Counted from the stretch's first letter, positions 15,200 to 27,556 are shown. The stretch: DNA of 64,000 bases from Actinomycetota bacterium (GCA_041658565.1 JBAZZY010000001.1:62001-126000), one strand, 5' to 3'. Translations and numbers: made by a program. Notes: a model not told the origin generated them from the sequence alone.

Positions 15200-16396
15200 G
15201 TGACTGAACGCTGTGTACTCGCCTACTCGGGTGGCCTTGACACCTCGGTGGCAATCGGATGGCTGAAGGAGAAGTACAACACGGAAGTGGTGGCGATGGC
15301 CGTCGATGTTGGGCAGGGCGTCGATGCCGATCTGTTGCGCGCGCGTGGTGAAGCCTGCGGCGCCGCTGAGGTCATCGTGGTTGATGCCCGCGACGAGTTC
15401 GCCCGGGATTTCGCGCTCCCCGCATTGCGCGCGAACGCTTTGTACATGGGCAAGTACCCCTTGGTGTCGGCGTTGTCGCGTCCGCTGATCGTGAAGCACC
15501 TTGTGCGGGTAGCGCGGGAAACCGGCGCGGCGTCGATCGCGCATGGTTGCACCGGGAAGGGGAACGACCAAGCACGGTTTGAGGTGGCGACGTCGGCACT
15601 CGCGCCGGATCTCATTTCGATCGCACCGGTGCGCGATGCGGAGTTGTCGCGAGATGCCGCCGTGGCGTACGCGGAGGAGCGGGGACTGCCGGTTCCCGTG
15701 ACGAAGAGCAGCTTGTACTCGGTGGACGAGAACCTGTGGGGCCGCACCATCGAGTGCGGGATCCTGGAAGACCCGTGGGAAACGCCGCCGGCAGACGCGT
15801 ACGAGTGGACGGCGGATCCGCAGACGTCGGGAGCGCCCGACGTGCTGACGATCACGTTCGAAAAGGGAGAGCCGGTAGCGGTGGATGGTGAGCGTGGGTC
15901 GCTGGCCGACACGATCGGCGCAATCGCCAAGCGAGCCGGGGCCAAGGGTGTGGGTCGACTCGACATGATGGAAGACCGGCTCATCGGCATCAAGAGCCGC
16001 GAGGTGTACGAGGTCCCCGGCGCAATGACGCTGGTAACGGCGCATCGCGACTTGGAAGACTTGACGCTGGAGGCCTCCCTTGGCGTGTTCAAGCGAAGCA
16101 TGGAGCAGACGTATGCGAGCTTGGTCTACAACGGGCTCTGGTTCTCTCCGCTGCGCGCCGCTCTGGACGCTTTTGTGTCCGAGACGCAGCGACCGGTTAC
16201 CGGTGACGTGCGAGTGCGCATGCACGCAGGGAGCGCGGTCGTGGAGGGGCGGCGGTCTCCGTACGCGCTGTACTCCCACGGCCTAGCCACGTACGAGGCC
16301 GGGGATCAGTTTGACCACCAAGCCGCAGCAGGCTTCGTCAAGCTCTGGGGCTTGCCGTTGAAGGTATGGTCCGAGCAGCAGGGAGAGATCCGGTGA
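15200..16396 (+). CDS. argG: Argininosuccinate synthase
   Basis: ATP-dependent ligation of citrulline and aspartate. 398 residues. PP-loop LAYSGGLDTSVAIGWL at the N-terminus and GCTGKGNDQARFE about 100 residues later; both are family signatures. GTG 15200 is taken: GAAGGGA lies eight to nine bases upstream and the protein aligns from there. One base separates the argR stop from this start. Confidence 0.96.
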   Translation: MTERCVLAYSGGLDTSVAIGWLKEKYNTEVVAMAVDVGQGVDADLLRARGEACGAAEVIVVDARDEFARDFALPALRANALYMGKYPLVSALSRPLIVKHLVRVARETGAASIAHGCTGKGNDQARFEVATSALAPDLISIAPVRDAELSRDAAVAYAEERGLPVPVTKSSLYSVDENLWGRTIECGILEDPWETPPADAYEWTADPQTSGAPDVLTITFEKGEPVAVDGERGSLADTIGAIAKRAGAKGVGRLDMMEDRLIGIKSREVYEVPGAMTLVTAHRDLEDLTLEASLGVFKRSMEQTYASLVYNGLWFSPLRAALDAFVSETQRPVTGDVRVRMHAGSAVVEGRRSPYALYSHGLATYEAGDQFDHQAAAGFVKLWGLPLKVWSEQQGEIR

Positions 16397-17784
16397 CGAG
16401 GCTGTGGGGCGGACGCTTCACCGAGGATCCCGCGACGGAGATGTTCGCCTTCACCGAGAGCCTGTCATTCGACCGTGTTCTTGCGACTGAGGATTGCGCG
16501 GTCCTCGCCGCGCACGCGGGCAGCCTGGTGGCGGTCGGCGTGCTCACGCAGGAGGAGGCAGGACGGGTCCGGGCCACACTCGAGGAGATCGCCGGCGAGA
16601 TGGCGGATCCGGAGTACGTGTGGGACACCCGAGACGAGGATGTGCACACGGCGGTCGAACGCGCACTGCTGGAGCGCCTGAGTGACATCGGGCCGCGGGT
16701 TCGCGCCGGCCTGTCGCGGAACGACCGCGTAGCGACGGCTCTGCGGCTGTGGCTTGGCAAGCACGGGCGCGTTGTGGTGTCGGCGCTCGCCGACCTCATC
16801 GAGGTTCTTGCCGGGCGCGCGTCGGAGTCGCGGGACATTGTGCTCCCCGGATATACGCATCTGCAGCGGGCCCAGCCGGTGAGTCTTGCCCACCATCTTC
16901 TCGCGCACGCGTTTGCCCTCGAACGTGACGCACAGCGTTTCCTGGGAGCGCTGGCGCGCGCCGATGAGTCGCCGCTCGGCGCTGGAGCGCTCGCCGGCTC
17001 GACTCTTGGGCTCGATTCCGCGGCCACGGCGCGCGCCCTCGGGTTCTCTTCGGCCATGCGAAACTCGATTGACGCGGTTGCAGCGCGCGACTTCGTTGTG
17101 GAGTTTCTGGCGGCCGGGGCCATCTGCGGGATGCACTGCGCTCGCCTGGGCGAAGAACTGGTGCTGTGGACGAGTGCCGAGTTCGGTTTCGCTGAGTTCT
17201 CCGATGCCTATGCGACCGGGTCCTCGCTGATGCCGCAGAAGAAGAACCCGGATGTGGCGGAACTGGCGCGCGGCAAAGCGGGTCGTCTGATCGGAGATCT
17301 CACCGGCCTGCTGGTTACGCTAAAGGGCCTTCCGCTCGCGTACAACCGGGACCTGCAAGAGGACAAGGAACCTCTATTCGACGCAGTGCAGACGCTCATC
17401 CGGATGCTGCCCGCACTCGGCGGAGCGATGAACGGCATCCGCTTTGACGTCGACCGCATGGGACGTGCTGCGTCGACCGGGACCCTGCTTGCCACAGATT
17501 TGGCCGAATACCTCGTGGGAAAGGGAGTTGCGTTCCGCGCGGCACACGAGGTCGTCGGCCGAGTCGTGCAGCGCGCGCTTTCCCAGGAGCGGGACCTCGC
17601 AGATCTGGATCTCGAAGAACTGCGGGCGTTGTCCGATTCGTTCGGGTCGGACGTTCGGGAGGTCCTGTCTCCGCGGGCGTCGGTTGAGCGGCGCGCGGCT
17701 CCCGGTCCGTCCGCAAGGTCCGTCGACGCGCAGCTGGTCGCGATTGGGGATGCGATCGCACGCATTCGGGCGGCCATCACCTGA
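16393..17784 (+). CDS. argH: Argininosuccinate lyase
   Basis: Final step: splits argininosuccinate into arginine and fumarate. 463 residues. Family signature GSSLMPQKKNPDVAELARGK and the PGYTHLQRAQPVSLAHH block are intact. GTG 16393 overlaps argG by four bases; the protein begins VTRLWGGRF as usual. Last gene of the operon; polX follows from its own promoter. Confidence 0.96.
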   Translation: MTRLWGGRFTEDPATEMFAFTESLSFDRVLATEDCAVLAAHAGSLVAVGVLTQEEAGRVRATLEEIAGEMADPEYVWDTRDEDVHTAVERALLERLSDIGPRVRAGLSRNDRVATALRLWLGKHGRVVVSALADLIEVLAGRASESRDIVLPGYTHLQRAQPVSLAHHLLAHAFALERDAQRFLGALARADESPLGAGALAGSTLGLDSAATARALGFSSAMRNSIDAVAARDFVVEFLAAGAICGMHCARLGEELVLWTSAEFGFAEFSDAYATGSSLMPQKKNPDVAELARGKAGRLIGDLTGLLVTLKGLPLAYNRDLQEDKEPLFDAVQTLIRMLPALGGAMNGIRFDVDRMGRAASTGTLLATDLAEYLVGKGVAFRAAHEVVGRVVQRALSQERDLADLDLEELRALSDSFGSDVREVLSPRASVERRAAPGPSARSVDAQLVAIGDAIARIRAAIT

Positions 17785-17793
17785 CCCCGCGGG

Positions 17794-17799
17794 TAGGAT
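17794..17799 (+). promoter_or_regulatory. -10 hexamer of polX (leaderless)
   Basis: TAGGAT, seven bases before ATG 17807, in the 22-base gap after argH. Predicts a leaderless mRNA starting at or next to the ATG. Confidence 0.5.
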
Positions 17800-17806
17800 C
17801 GCGGTG

Positions 17807-19537
17807 ATGCCGCGGGTGAACGAGGAGATCGAAGATCTGCTCACCGAGTGGGCGGACTTGTTGCAGATCGGCGGAGCCGACGCATTCCGGGTGCGAGCGT
17901 ACGAGAAGGCCGCGCGCGCCCTAGGCGGACACCCTCGGGATCTGCGAGATCTGTCCGATCGAGAGATCCTGGCAATCCCGTCGGTCGGCAAGCACATGGC
18001 CGCGCGCGTCCGCGAATACCTTGACGCCGGGACCATGCACGAACTCGAGGATATGCGAGAGGCCGTTCCGGCCGGCGTGCGGGATCTGATGCGCGTTCCC
18101 GGTCTCGGCCCAAAACGTGCGCTGCTGCTGCATCAGGAACTGGGGATCGCCGGCATCGGCGAACTTGCGGATGCGATTGCGTCCGAGCGCGTGCGCGCCG
18201 TGAAGGGCCTGGGGGAGAAGACCGAGCTGAACCTTTTCCGCGCGCTCCAGAACCTCAGCCGGACACAGGACCGCGTGCGCATCGATGAGGCGATCGAGAT
18301 CTCGCTGCGGGTTGTGGAACAACTGGAGAATCTTCCGGGCGTGAAGTCGATTGTCCCTGCGGGCTCCGTCCGGCGGATGCGGGATACGATCGGCGACCTC
18401 GACGTGCTCGTGGCGTCCGAAAACTCGGAGCATGTGATGGGCGCGTTCCTCGAAATGCCCGATGTGGTGTCGGTGGTTGCGCGGGGCGATACGAAGTCCA
18501 GCGTTGTAACCCGCCGCGGCATGCAGATTGATCTTCGGGTGGTGCCCGCGAACGCGTGGGGGGCGGCGCTGATCTACTTCACGGGCTCGAAGGAGCACAA
18601 CGTCAAGATCCGGGAACTGGCGATGAAGGCCGGCATGAAGCTTTCGGAATGGGGGTTGTTCCGTGCGTGCGACGGAAGGCTCATTGCCGGGGCGACCGAA
18701 GAAGAGGTTTATGCCGCCCTCGGGCTGGCGTGGATTCCACCGGCGATGCGCGAGGACACGGGGGAGGTCGAGGCGGCGCTCGCCGGGGATCTTCCGGCTC
18801 TGATCGAACAGACGGATCTGCGCGGGGATCTGCACTCGCACACTGATCTCACCGACGGAATCGCGTCGCTGGATGTGATGGTGGAAGCGGCAGCGGCGCG
18901 TGGTTTCGAGTACTTCGCCATCACCGACCACGCGCAGAACCTGGCGATGACGGGGATGAGCCGGGAAGCTGTTCTTGCGCAACGGGAGAAGATCGCCACG
19001 ATCCAACTGCGATTCCCGCACATGCGCTTGTTGCACGGGTGCGAGCTGAACATCGGGCGCGACGGTTCGGTCGACTACGACGCCGAGTTTCTCGCAGGGT
19101 TCGACATCACCGTGGCGAGCGTGCACTCACTGTTCCGACTGTCTCGCGAAGAGACAACTGCACGCTTGATTGCTGCGGCGAGGAACCCGTTCGTGAATGT
19201 CATCGGCCATCCCACCGGACGGTTGATTGGACGAAGGGAACCCATCGACGTTGATTTCGAAGTGCTCTTCGGCGTTGCCGCCGAAACCGGAACCGCCTTG
19301 GAGGTCAATTGCTTCCCCGACCGGCTTGATCTGCGCGACGAACACGTCCGCTGGGCGACGCGGCGGGGAGTGACGATTTCAATCGCGACTGATGCCCACG
19401 CGCCCAAGCATCTGGACAACGTTCGGTTTGGTATCGGAACCGCTCAGCGCGGGTGGGCGAAGCGGTCCGACGTCTTGAATGCTCGGACTGCGAGCGAGGT
19501 CGGGAAGTTCGTCGCCGACAAGCGCGCGCCGCGATGA
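17807..19537 (+). CDS. polX: Family X DNA polymerase/3'-5' exonuclease (PolX)
   Basis: 576 residues, full bacterial PolX. Domains: helix-hairpin-helix DNA-binding region about 1-140 (IPSVGKHMAARV, VPGLGPKRALLL); nucleotidyltransferase palm about 145-310 with GSVRRMRDTIGDLDVLV and the third acidic residue in MQIDLRVV; PHP domain about 335-576 with DLHSHTDLTDG and ITDHAQN, which supplies metal-dependent exonuclease activity. Works in base excision repair and gap filling. It overlaps the DNA glycosylase gene by four bases, a fitting repair pair. ATG 17807 is chosen because the family protein starts there; the frame is open much further upstream inside argH. Confidence 0.93.
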   Translation: MPRVNEEIEDLLTEWADLLQIGGADAFRVRAYEKAARALGGHPRDLRDLSDREILAIPSVGKHMAARVREYLDAGTMHELEDMREAVPAGVRDLMRVPGLGPKRALLLHQELGIAGIGELADAIASERVRAVKGLGEKTELNLFRALQNLSRTQDRVRIDEAIEISLRVVEQLENLPGVKSIVPAGSVRRMRDTIGDLDVLVASENSEHVMGAFLEMPDVVSVVARGDTKSSVVTRRGMQIDLRVVPANAWGAALIYFTGSKEHNVKIRELAMKAGMKLSEWGLFRACDGRLIAGATEEEVYAALGLAWIPPAMREDTGEVEAALAGDLPALIEQTDLRGDLHSHTDLTDGIASLDVMVEAAAARGFEYFAITDHAQNLAMTGMSREAVLAQREKIATIQLRFPHMRLLHGCELNIGRDGSVDYDAEFLAGFDITVASVHSLFRLSREETTARLIAAARNPFVNVIGHPTGRLIGRREPIDVDFEVLFGVAAETGTALEVNCFPDRLDLRDEHVRWATRRGVTISIATDAHAPKHLDNVRFGIGTAQRGWAKRSDVLNARTASEVGKFVADKRAPR

Positions 19538-20145
19538 ATCGAGGGCCGGCCGCGCTCCCGCTTCCTCGCGAGTTCTTCGAGCGTTCCGCTCTGGAGGTTG
19601 CGCGCGACGTGATCGGATGCCTCTTGGTGCACGACACCGACGAAGGCCGAGTGGTAGGTGTTGTGATCGAGGCGGAGGCGTACTCGCAAGAGGATCCGGC
19701 GAGTCATGCATTCAGGGGTCGCACGCCGCGGAACGCGCCGATGTTCGAGGCCCCGGGCCGGGCGTACGTGTACTTCACGTACGGGATGCACTACTGCTTC
19801 AATGCCGTCACGGACCCTGAGGGGCGCGCCGGCGCGGTACTTCTCCGCGCAGTCGAGCCGATTGAAGGGATCGACCTCATGCGCGCGCGCCGCGCCGGCG
19901 TGCGGGACCGTGATCTGGCGCGCGGCCCAGCACGATTGACTCAGGCCTTTGCCATCGGGCGGGAGCAGAACCGGGCGGACCTGATCGCTTCGCCGCTGTT
20001 CATGTGTCCCGGGGAGCGGCTGTCCAATCGCGCAGTGGAAGCAACGCCGCGCATCGGTTTGGGTCGGCTGCAGGACGGGCGGCCCTGGCGCTTCGCAGTC
20101 CGCGGCAGCCCGTGGGTGTCCGGCCCCGTTCGCCCTAAGGGTTGA
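19534..20145 (+). CDS. mpg: 3-methyladenine DNA glycosylase (AAG/MPG type)
   Basis: 203 residues. Removes alkylated purines from DNA. Seen: VVIEAEAYSQEDPASHAFRG with the catalytic Glu, PMFEAPGRAYVYFTYGMHYC and the RGPARLTQAF block. ATG overlaps the polX stop by four bases. The 3' end overlaps the convergent penicillin-binding protein gene by 11 bases. In mycobacteria the corresponding gene also lies just upstream of tyrS. Confidence 0.94.
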   Translation: MNRGPAALPLPREFFERSALEVARDVIGCLLVHDTDEGRVVGVVIEAEAYSQEDPASHAFRGRTPRNAPMFEAPGRAYVYFTYGMHYCFNAVTDPEGRAGAVLLRAVEPIEGIDLMRARRAGVRDRDLARGPARLTQAFAIGREQNRADLIASPLFMCPGERLSNRAVEATPRIGLGRLQDGRPWRFAVRGSPWVSGPVRPKG

Positions 20146-22579
20146 CCCAGACCGTCACCACGCTGCCGCGTCCGTATGGCGCTTCGGCGCACGGCGATTG
20201 AGCCCACGCGCGCCCGCTTCCGGTGACGACGGGGTCCCGGCACCCGTTGGGGCGCTCTGCGTTGGGGGCGGTCACGAACTCGACGGAGAACCCAGCACGT
20301 TGCAGAGAGGTTCGGGCGCGCGCGGAGGAATCGCCCAGGACCATCGGGACGGCACCGACGGCTGTGTCGTCCCCCACCCAGATCGTCACGCGATCACCAA
20401 CACGCGCGCGCGTTCCGGGGGCGGGCTCTTGGGCGCAGACGACACCAGGCGGGCGCTCCGGGCAGTATCGCGCGCGCGTCAGCACGTCGAGTCCGGCGAG
20501 CCACAGGATCTGCCTGGCGGCACTGGGCGCGGCACCACGGACGTCCGGAACGGCATCGACGGTGTGCGAGGTAGGTTCGTCGCATGCGGTGGTCGGTTCT
20601 TCTCCCCGCAGGAATGACCGCTGCCGCACAAGGAATCTGGGGGTAAAGCGATTCGGCAGGCACCCGCGCAGCCGATCAACGCCGACGGTGACGAGCAGGT
20701 CCTTGGGGCGAGGAAATGCCTTGGCGGGCACGCCGCGGTGCGCTTCGAGCATGAACTCGCGCCACATCCGCCCCGGCCAGGAAGAGCCGTAGACGCGGAT
20801 CCGAGTGCGCGGCGGGCGCATCGAGATCTGCGCGCGTGGAAATCCGACCCAGGACACGCCGACCATCGTCGGAGTGAAGCCCGCGAACCATGCGTCGTGA
20901 TACTCGTCGGAGGTTCCCGTCTTCCCGGCCACCGGAAACCCCGTAGCCAGGCGGCGGCCGGTCCCCGTGCGCATCACCTCTTGCAGCGCTTCCACAGTGA
21001 GCGCGTTGACCGCGGGAGAGATCGCGGACTTCGGCTTCGCCTGGGATCGGTACAAGATCTTGCCCGCCGCATCGGTGATCTTGGTGATGGCGACGGGAGG
21101 CATCTGCTTACCTCCGCGCGCCAGGGTCGAATAGGCACCGGCGAGATCTAGCGGGCTCACTTCTTGGGAGCCGAGGGCGATCGAGGGAACGGCAGATAGC
21201 GGCGCCGTGATCCCCATGCGGCGTGCGACGTCGACTACGTGGTCTGCGCCGACGTCGCGAACTACCTGGGCGTAGACCACGTTGACGCTGAGTGCGGTGG
21301 CCTGCTTGAGCGACATGCTGCCGGCGAAGTTGCCGCCTTCGTAGTTTGCGACGTTCCAGGTTTCCCCGGACGGCAGACGGATGGAGATGCGACTACCGGC
21401 GCGGTACCTACTCGTGAGGGAGGCGCCGTCCTCAAGGGCAGCCACCAACGTGAACGGTTTGAATGCAGAGCCGGGTTGTCGGCGGCTGAGCGTCGCTAGA
21501 TTGAACTTCGCGTACGGATCCCGTGCGTCGAAGAAGTCCCGACCGCCGACCATCGCGACGATGCTTCCGTCACGGGGATTGATTCCGACGAATGCGGTGT
21601 GCGGATCGCTCGGTTCGGTGAGTGTCGACAACGCTGCATGTTCGGCCGCCCGCTGCAATCGAGGCACCAGCGTGGTGTGGATCCGCAGCCCTCCTTTGAA
21701 GACGGCGTTGACTCTGTCTGCCCGGGTGTCGCCAAGCTCGTCGAGTCCCGCGGCCCCGTCGAAGATCAAGTCCTTGACGTGTTCGACGAAGTACGGGGCG
21801 GCGTAGCGGTCGGTCTCGGGCCGGGAGTGAAGCCCGAGGGGCTCTGCGCGCGCGGCATCGAAGGCAGGACGAGCGATCATGCGGAGGTGCAACATGCGGC
21901 TTAGGACGGTCGCTCGGCGGGCTTTGGCCGCTGCGGGGTCCGTTAGCGGATCGTAGCGAGAGGGCGCGCGGATCATTCCCGCCAGAAGTGCGCCCTGGGC
22001 AAGCGTAAGACGCGAGGAGTTGCACCCGAAGTAGGCATGTGCCGCCGCTTGGATCCCGTAAGCGCCGCGGCCGAAATACACGGTATTGAGGTATTGCTCG
22101 AGGATCTCGTTCTTGGTCATGCGGGCTTCCATCTGGCGAGCAAGCATCGCCTCTCGCATCTTTCGGGAGAGAGTTCGCTCGCGATCGTTCAGCGTGTTCT
22201 TCACCAACTGTTGCGTGATGGTGGAGCCGCCCTCGACGACGCGACCGGATGCCGCGTCGCGTATCACTGCACGCACCACCGCGGGGAAGTCGACGCCGCG
22301 ATGCTCATAAAAACGAGAATCTTCAATTGCCAGGACGGCCTTGCGGACGGCCTTGGGCACCTGCGACAGCGGAACGAGTTCGCGATCGATTTCTGCGTGC
22401 AAGACCGCCAGGACCGTCCCGTCGCGCGCCAGGATCTTGGTGGTTTGGTCGACACGCGCCGTGCGCGCCAGTTCGTCATCGAGATGCGGCACCGAGACGC
22501 AGGATGCGAGCAATACTAAAAGGACCGCCGGCGCGGCGCGCGCGGCGATCCGCGAAATGCCGCTGAACGGTGCTTTCAT
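20135..22579 (-). CDS. Class A penicillin-binding protein with PASTA tail and a lipobox-like N-terminus
   Basis: 814 residues; peptidoglycan glycosyltransferase plus transpeptidase. N-terminal hydrophobic stretch 15-30 ends LLASC (Cys27), which fits a lipoprotein signal peptidase site. Glycosyltransferase domain about 45-220 with catalytic Glu86 in EDSRFYEHRG and GGSTITQQLVKN. Transpeptidase domain about 320-630 with the SxxK motif at Ser371 (SAFK), SVN, and KTGTS. C-terminal PASTA-like repeats about 665-814. Extracytoplasmic, membrane anchored. It is divergent from tyrS, with the two start codons 114 bases apart. Most class A enzymes have a simple membrane anchor, so the lipobox is unusual but may be coincidence. 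Confidence 0.93.
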   Translation of the reverse strand: MKAPFSGISRIAARAAPAVLLVLLASCVSVPHLDDELARTARVDQTTKILARDGTVLAVLHAEIDRELVPLSQVPKAVRKAVLAIEDSRFYEHRGVDFPAVVRAVIRDAASGRVVEGGSTITQQLVKNTLNDRERTLSRKMREAMLARQMEARMTKNEILEQYLNTVYFGRGAYGIQAAAHAYFGCNSSRLTLAQGALLAGMIRAPSRYDPLTDPAAAKARRATVLSRMLHLRMIARPAFDAARAEPLGLHSRPETDRYAAPYFVEHVKDLIFDGAAGLDELGDTRADRVNAVFKGGLRIHTTLVPRLQRAAEHAALSTLTEPSDPHTAFVGINPRDGSIVAMVGGRDFFDARDPYAKFNLATLSRRQPGSAFKPFTLVAALEDGASLTSRYRAGSRISIRLPSGETWNVANYEGGNFAGSMSLKQATALSVNVVYAQVVRDVGADHVVDVARRMGITAPLSAVPSIALGSQEVSPLDLAGAYSTLARGGKQMPPVAITKITDAAGKILYRSQAKPKSAISPAVNALTVEALQEVMRTGTGRRLATGFPVAGKTGTSDEYHDAWFAGFTPTMVGVSWVGFPRAQISMRPPRTRIRVYGSSWPGRMWREFMLEAHRGVPAKAFPRPKDLLVTVGVDRLRGCLPNRFTPRFLVRQRSFLRGEEPTTACDEPTSHTVDAVPDVRGAAPSAARQILWLAGLDVLTRARYCPERPPGVVCAQEPAPGTRARVGDRVTIWVGDDTAVGAVPMVLGDSSARARTSLQRAGFSVEFVTAPNAERPNGCRDPVVTGSGRAWAQSPCAEAPYGRGSVVTVWVNP

Positions 22580-22669
22580 GGGTGACGGCGGACGGTGCCC
22601 TCATGCTACCGGGCGCGAGGCGTGGCGGGCAGAAGGGGGAATCCCAAACGTGCGACCGCGGTCGGCTGG

Positions 22670-22675
22670 TAGCAT
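22670..22675 (+). promoter_or_regulatory. -10 hexamer of tyrS
   Basis: TAGCAT, 17 bases before ATG 22693, giving a leader of about 11 bases that contains the GAGGGA Shine-Dalgarno. No T-box leader is present. Confidence 0.45.
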
Positions 22676-22692
22676 CCGACATCCGAGGGAAC

Positions 22693-23967
22693 ATGGGCCT
22701 TTTCGAGGATCTCAGTTGGCGCGGGATCGCGCACCAGTGGACGGGAGGAGACGACCTCCCGGCCCGTCTTGGCTCGGGTCCGATCACCGTCTACTGCGGC
22801 TTTGACCCGAGCGCACCGTCTTTGCACATCGGGAACCTCATGCAACTCACGCTGTTGCGGCGGCTACAGCGGGCGGGGCATCGTCCGATCGCCATCGCCG
22901 GCGGGGCAACCGGAATGGTGGGAGACCCGACCGGACGGAGCCAAGAGCGCAACTTATTGAGCGATGAGGCGATCGAGGCCAACGTCACGGGGATCCGCGA
23001 GCAGATCGGCCGATTCCTTGACTTCGACGCGCCCGGGAACCCGGCGCTGGTGCTGAACAACGCAGACTGGTTCCGGGACATGTCCTTTGTCGCCTTCCTT
23101 CGGGACGTAGGGAAGCATTTCTCGGTCAACGTGATGCTTGCCAGGGAATCGGTGAAGGCGCGCCTTGAGGGCGATGCCGGCATCAGCTACACGGAGTTCA
23201 GCTACATGCTGATGCAGGCCTACGACTTCGTTCATCTCCATGAGACGTACGGCTGCGAAATGCAGACGGGCGGGTCCGACCAGTACGGCAATATCACCGC
23301 AGGCGTCGATCTTGGACGCCGCATGCGGGGGGCGCACCTGTTCGGGCTCACGACTCCGCTAGTGACTCGCAGCGACGGCGTGAAGATGGGGAAGACCGCC
23401 GCGGGCGCAGTCTGGATGGATGAGCGACTGACCAGTCCATACGCCTTCTACCAGTGGTTCGTCCGCGCCCCGGATGCCGACGCCGGCTCATTCTTGCGCC
23501 TGTTCACTGAGGTACCTCAAGAGGAGATCCGCGCGCTGGAGGCTTCCGGGCAAGCGAACCCTGCGCGTCGCGACCCCCAGCGTCGTCTGGCGCGGGAACT
23601 CACAGAGCTGGTGCACGGGGAAGGCGGGTTGGCCCGGGCCGAGCGGGCGACCGCTGCGTTGTTCGGCGGGGACCTGCAGGGGCTGAACGAGTCAGAGTTA
23701 CTCGAGATCTTCGCCGACGTCGCCTCGGCGGAGGTTCCGGCGACGAGGCTCGGCTCGATCACCGTCACTGATGCGTTCGTGGAGTCCGCCCTCGTCCGGA
23801 GCCGTGGAGAGGCTCGCCGGTTGGTCGACGGAGGGGGCGCCTACGTCGGGAACCGGCGCATGGAGTCGGCGGATGCTGTTCTCGGCGCGACCGAACTGTC
23901 GTCTGAGACCATCATGGTCCTTCGGGCCGGAAAACGGTCCTTCGCGCTGCTTCGCTTCCTCCGCTAG
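22693..23967 (+). CDS. tyrS: Tyrosine-tRNA ligase
   Basis: Class I synthetase, 424 residues. Motifs: the HIGH-type sequence SAPSLHIGNL, the KMSKS-type loop VKMGKTAAG, GGSDQYGNITAG for tyrosine binding, and a C-terminal S4 RNA-binding domain about 355-420. ATG 22693 is chosen because the protein aligns from MGLFEDLSWRG and has a Shine-Dalgarno (GAGGGA) seven bases earlier. Confidence 0.96.
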   Translation: MGLFEDLSWRGIAHQWTGGDDLPARLGSGPITVYCGFDPSAPSLHIGNLMQLTLLRRLQRAGHRPIAIAGGATGMVGDPTGRSQERNLLSDEAIEANVTGIREQIGRFLDFDAPGNPALVLNNADWFRDMSFVAFLRDVGKHFSVNVMLARESVKARLEGDAGISYTEFSYMLMQAYDFVHLHETYGCEMQTGGSDQYGNITAGVDLGRRMRGAHLFGLTTPLVTRSDGVKMGKTAAGAVWMDERLTSPYAFYQWFVRAPDADAGSFLRLFTEVPQEEIRALEASGQANPARRDPQRRLARELTELVHGEGGLARAERATAALFGGDLQGLNESELLEIFADVASAEVPATRLGSITVTDAFVESALVRSRGEARRLVDGGGAYVGNRRMESADAVLGATELSSETIMVLRAGKRSFALLRFLR

Positions 23968-24018
23968 ATCCGTTTGCCCCGGTTTGCGGCATCCGGTGGC
24001 CGCTGCAAACGACATCGG

Positions 24019-24047
24019 TTGACACTCCCTAGGGGGCGGCGTAGCAT
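24019..24047 (+). promoter_or_regulatory. rRNA operon promoter
   Basis: Perfect TTGACA (24019-24024), 17-base spacer, TAGCAT (24042-24047). The predicted transcript starts near 24054 and runs about 210 bases before mature 23S. It is the only strong promoter between tyrS and 23S. Confidence 0.7.
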
Positions 24048-24164
24048 ACGCATCCGGTTCGAAGGCGAGTGTCCTCGAGCCGAGAGGATCCCGCTTAGTG
24101 CGACTTCTCGATTCAACTCCAAGCAAGGACAGCCGCTAGGACCGCGCGCGCCGCGGGAGGCTGT

Positions 24165-24194
24165 CGGTGACCGGAAGGTCACCGACCTTTTTTT
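24165..24194 (+). terminator. Terminator-like hairpin in the 23S leader
   Basis: An 8-bp perfect stem (CGGTGACC / GGTCACCG) with a GGAA loop, then ACC and seven Ts (24188-24194). By form it is an intrinsic terminator, yet it lies between the rRNA promoter and 23S. Either antitermination overrides it, or a short RNA of about 140 bases (24054-24194) is released. Confidence 0.6.
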
Positions 24195-24228
24195 GGAAGC
24201 GAACCGGAAGTTGGGCCAACGGGTCCAA

Positions 24229-24246
24229 ACTTTGAGAACTCCATAG
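24229..24246 (+). promoter_or_regulatory. boxA-like antitermination element
   Basis: ACTTTGAGAACTCCATAG resembles the TTTGAGAACTCAA element found ahead of rRNA genes in Actinobacteria, where Nus factors load. It follows the terminator-like hairpin and overlaps the processing stem. Confidence 0.5.
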
Positions 24247-24257
24247 CGAGCGTGAGC
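24243..24257 (+). other. 5' arm of 23S processing stem
   Basis: ATAGCGAGCGTGAGC is the exact reverse complement of 27363-27377 (GCTCACGCTCGCTAT). The two arms flank 23S and would form the RNase III processing stem of the pre-rRNA. That the stem encloses only 23S supports a separate 23S transcript. Confidence 0.8.
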
Positions 24258-24263
24258 ATCAAA

Positions 24264-27360
<3,097 letters not shown>

Positions 27361-27362
27361 TC

Positions 27363-27377
27363 GCTCACGCTCGCTAT
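27363..27377 (+). other. 3' arm of 23S processing stem
   Basis: GCTCACGCTCGCTAT pairs perfectly with 24243-24257. Confidence 0.8.
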
Positions 27378-27432
27378 AGGGTGCTCAATGTGCCCGTAGA
27401 TTGACAAACGTGGGGCGCAATCCCCAAATAGA

Positions 27433-27552
27433 GTTTCGGTGGCCATGGCGGAGGGGTCACACCCGGTCCCATCCCGAACCCGGAAGTTAAGTCCTCCAGC
27501 GCCGATGGTACTGCGCGGGCAGCTGCGTGGGAGAGTAGGACGCCGCCGAGAC
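27433..27552 (+). rRNA. rrf: 5S ribosomal RNA
   Basis: 120 bases. Ends pair GTTTCGGTGG with CCGCCGAGAC (helix I). Inner conserved parts CCCGGTCCCATCCCGAACC and GGAAGTTAAG are present. It starts about 70 bases after 23S, in the same transcript. Confidence 0.95.
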
Positions 27553-27556
27553 ACTT

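Noticed and set aside
22580..22692. T-box leader in front of tyrS
   Set aside because: The spacer is only about 110 bases, with no T-box sequence or terminator; the -10 lies 17 bases from the ATG.
24054..24194. SRP RNA (4.5S) or 6S RNA ahead of 23S
   Set aside because: The conserved SRP tetraloop-domain motif and a 6S-like central bubble were not recognised; kept only as an uncharacterised leader or possible short RNA.
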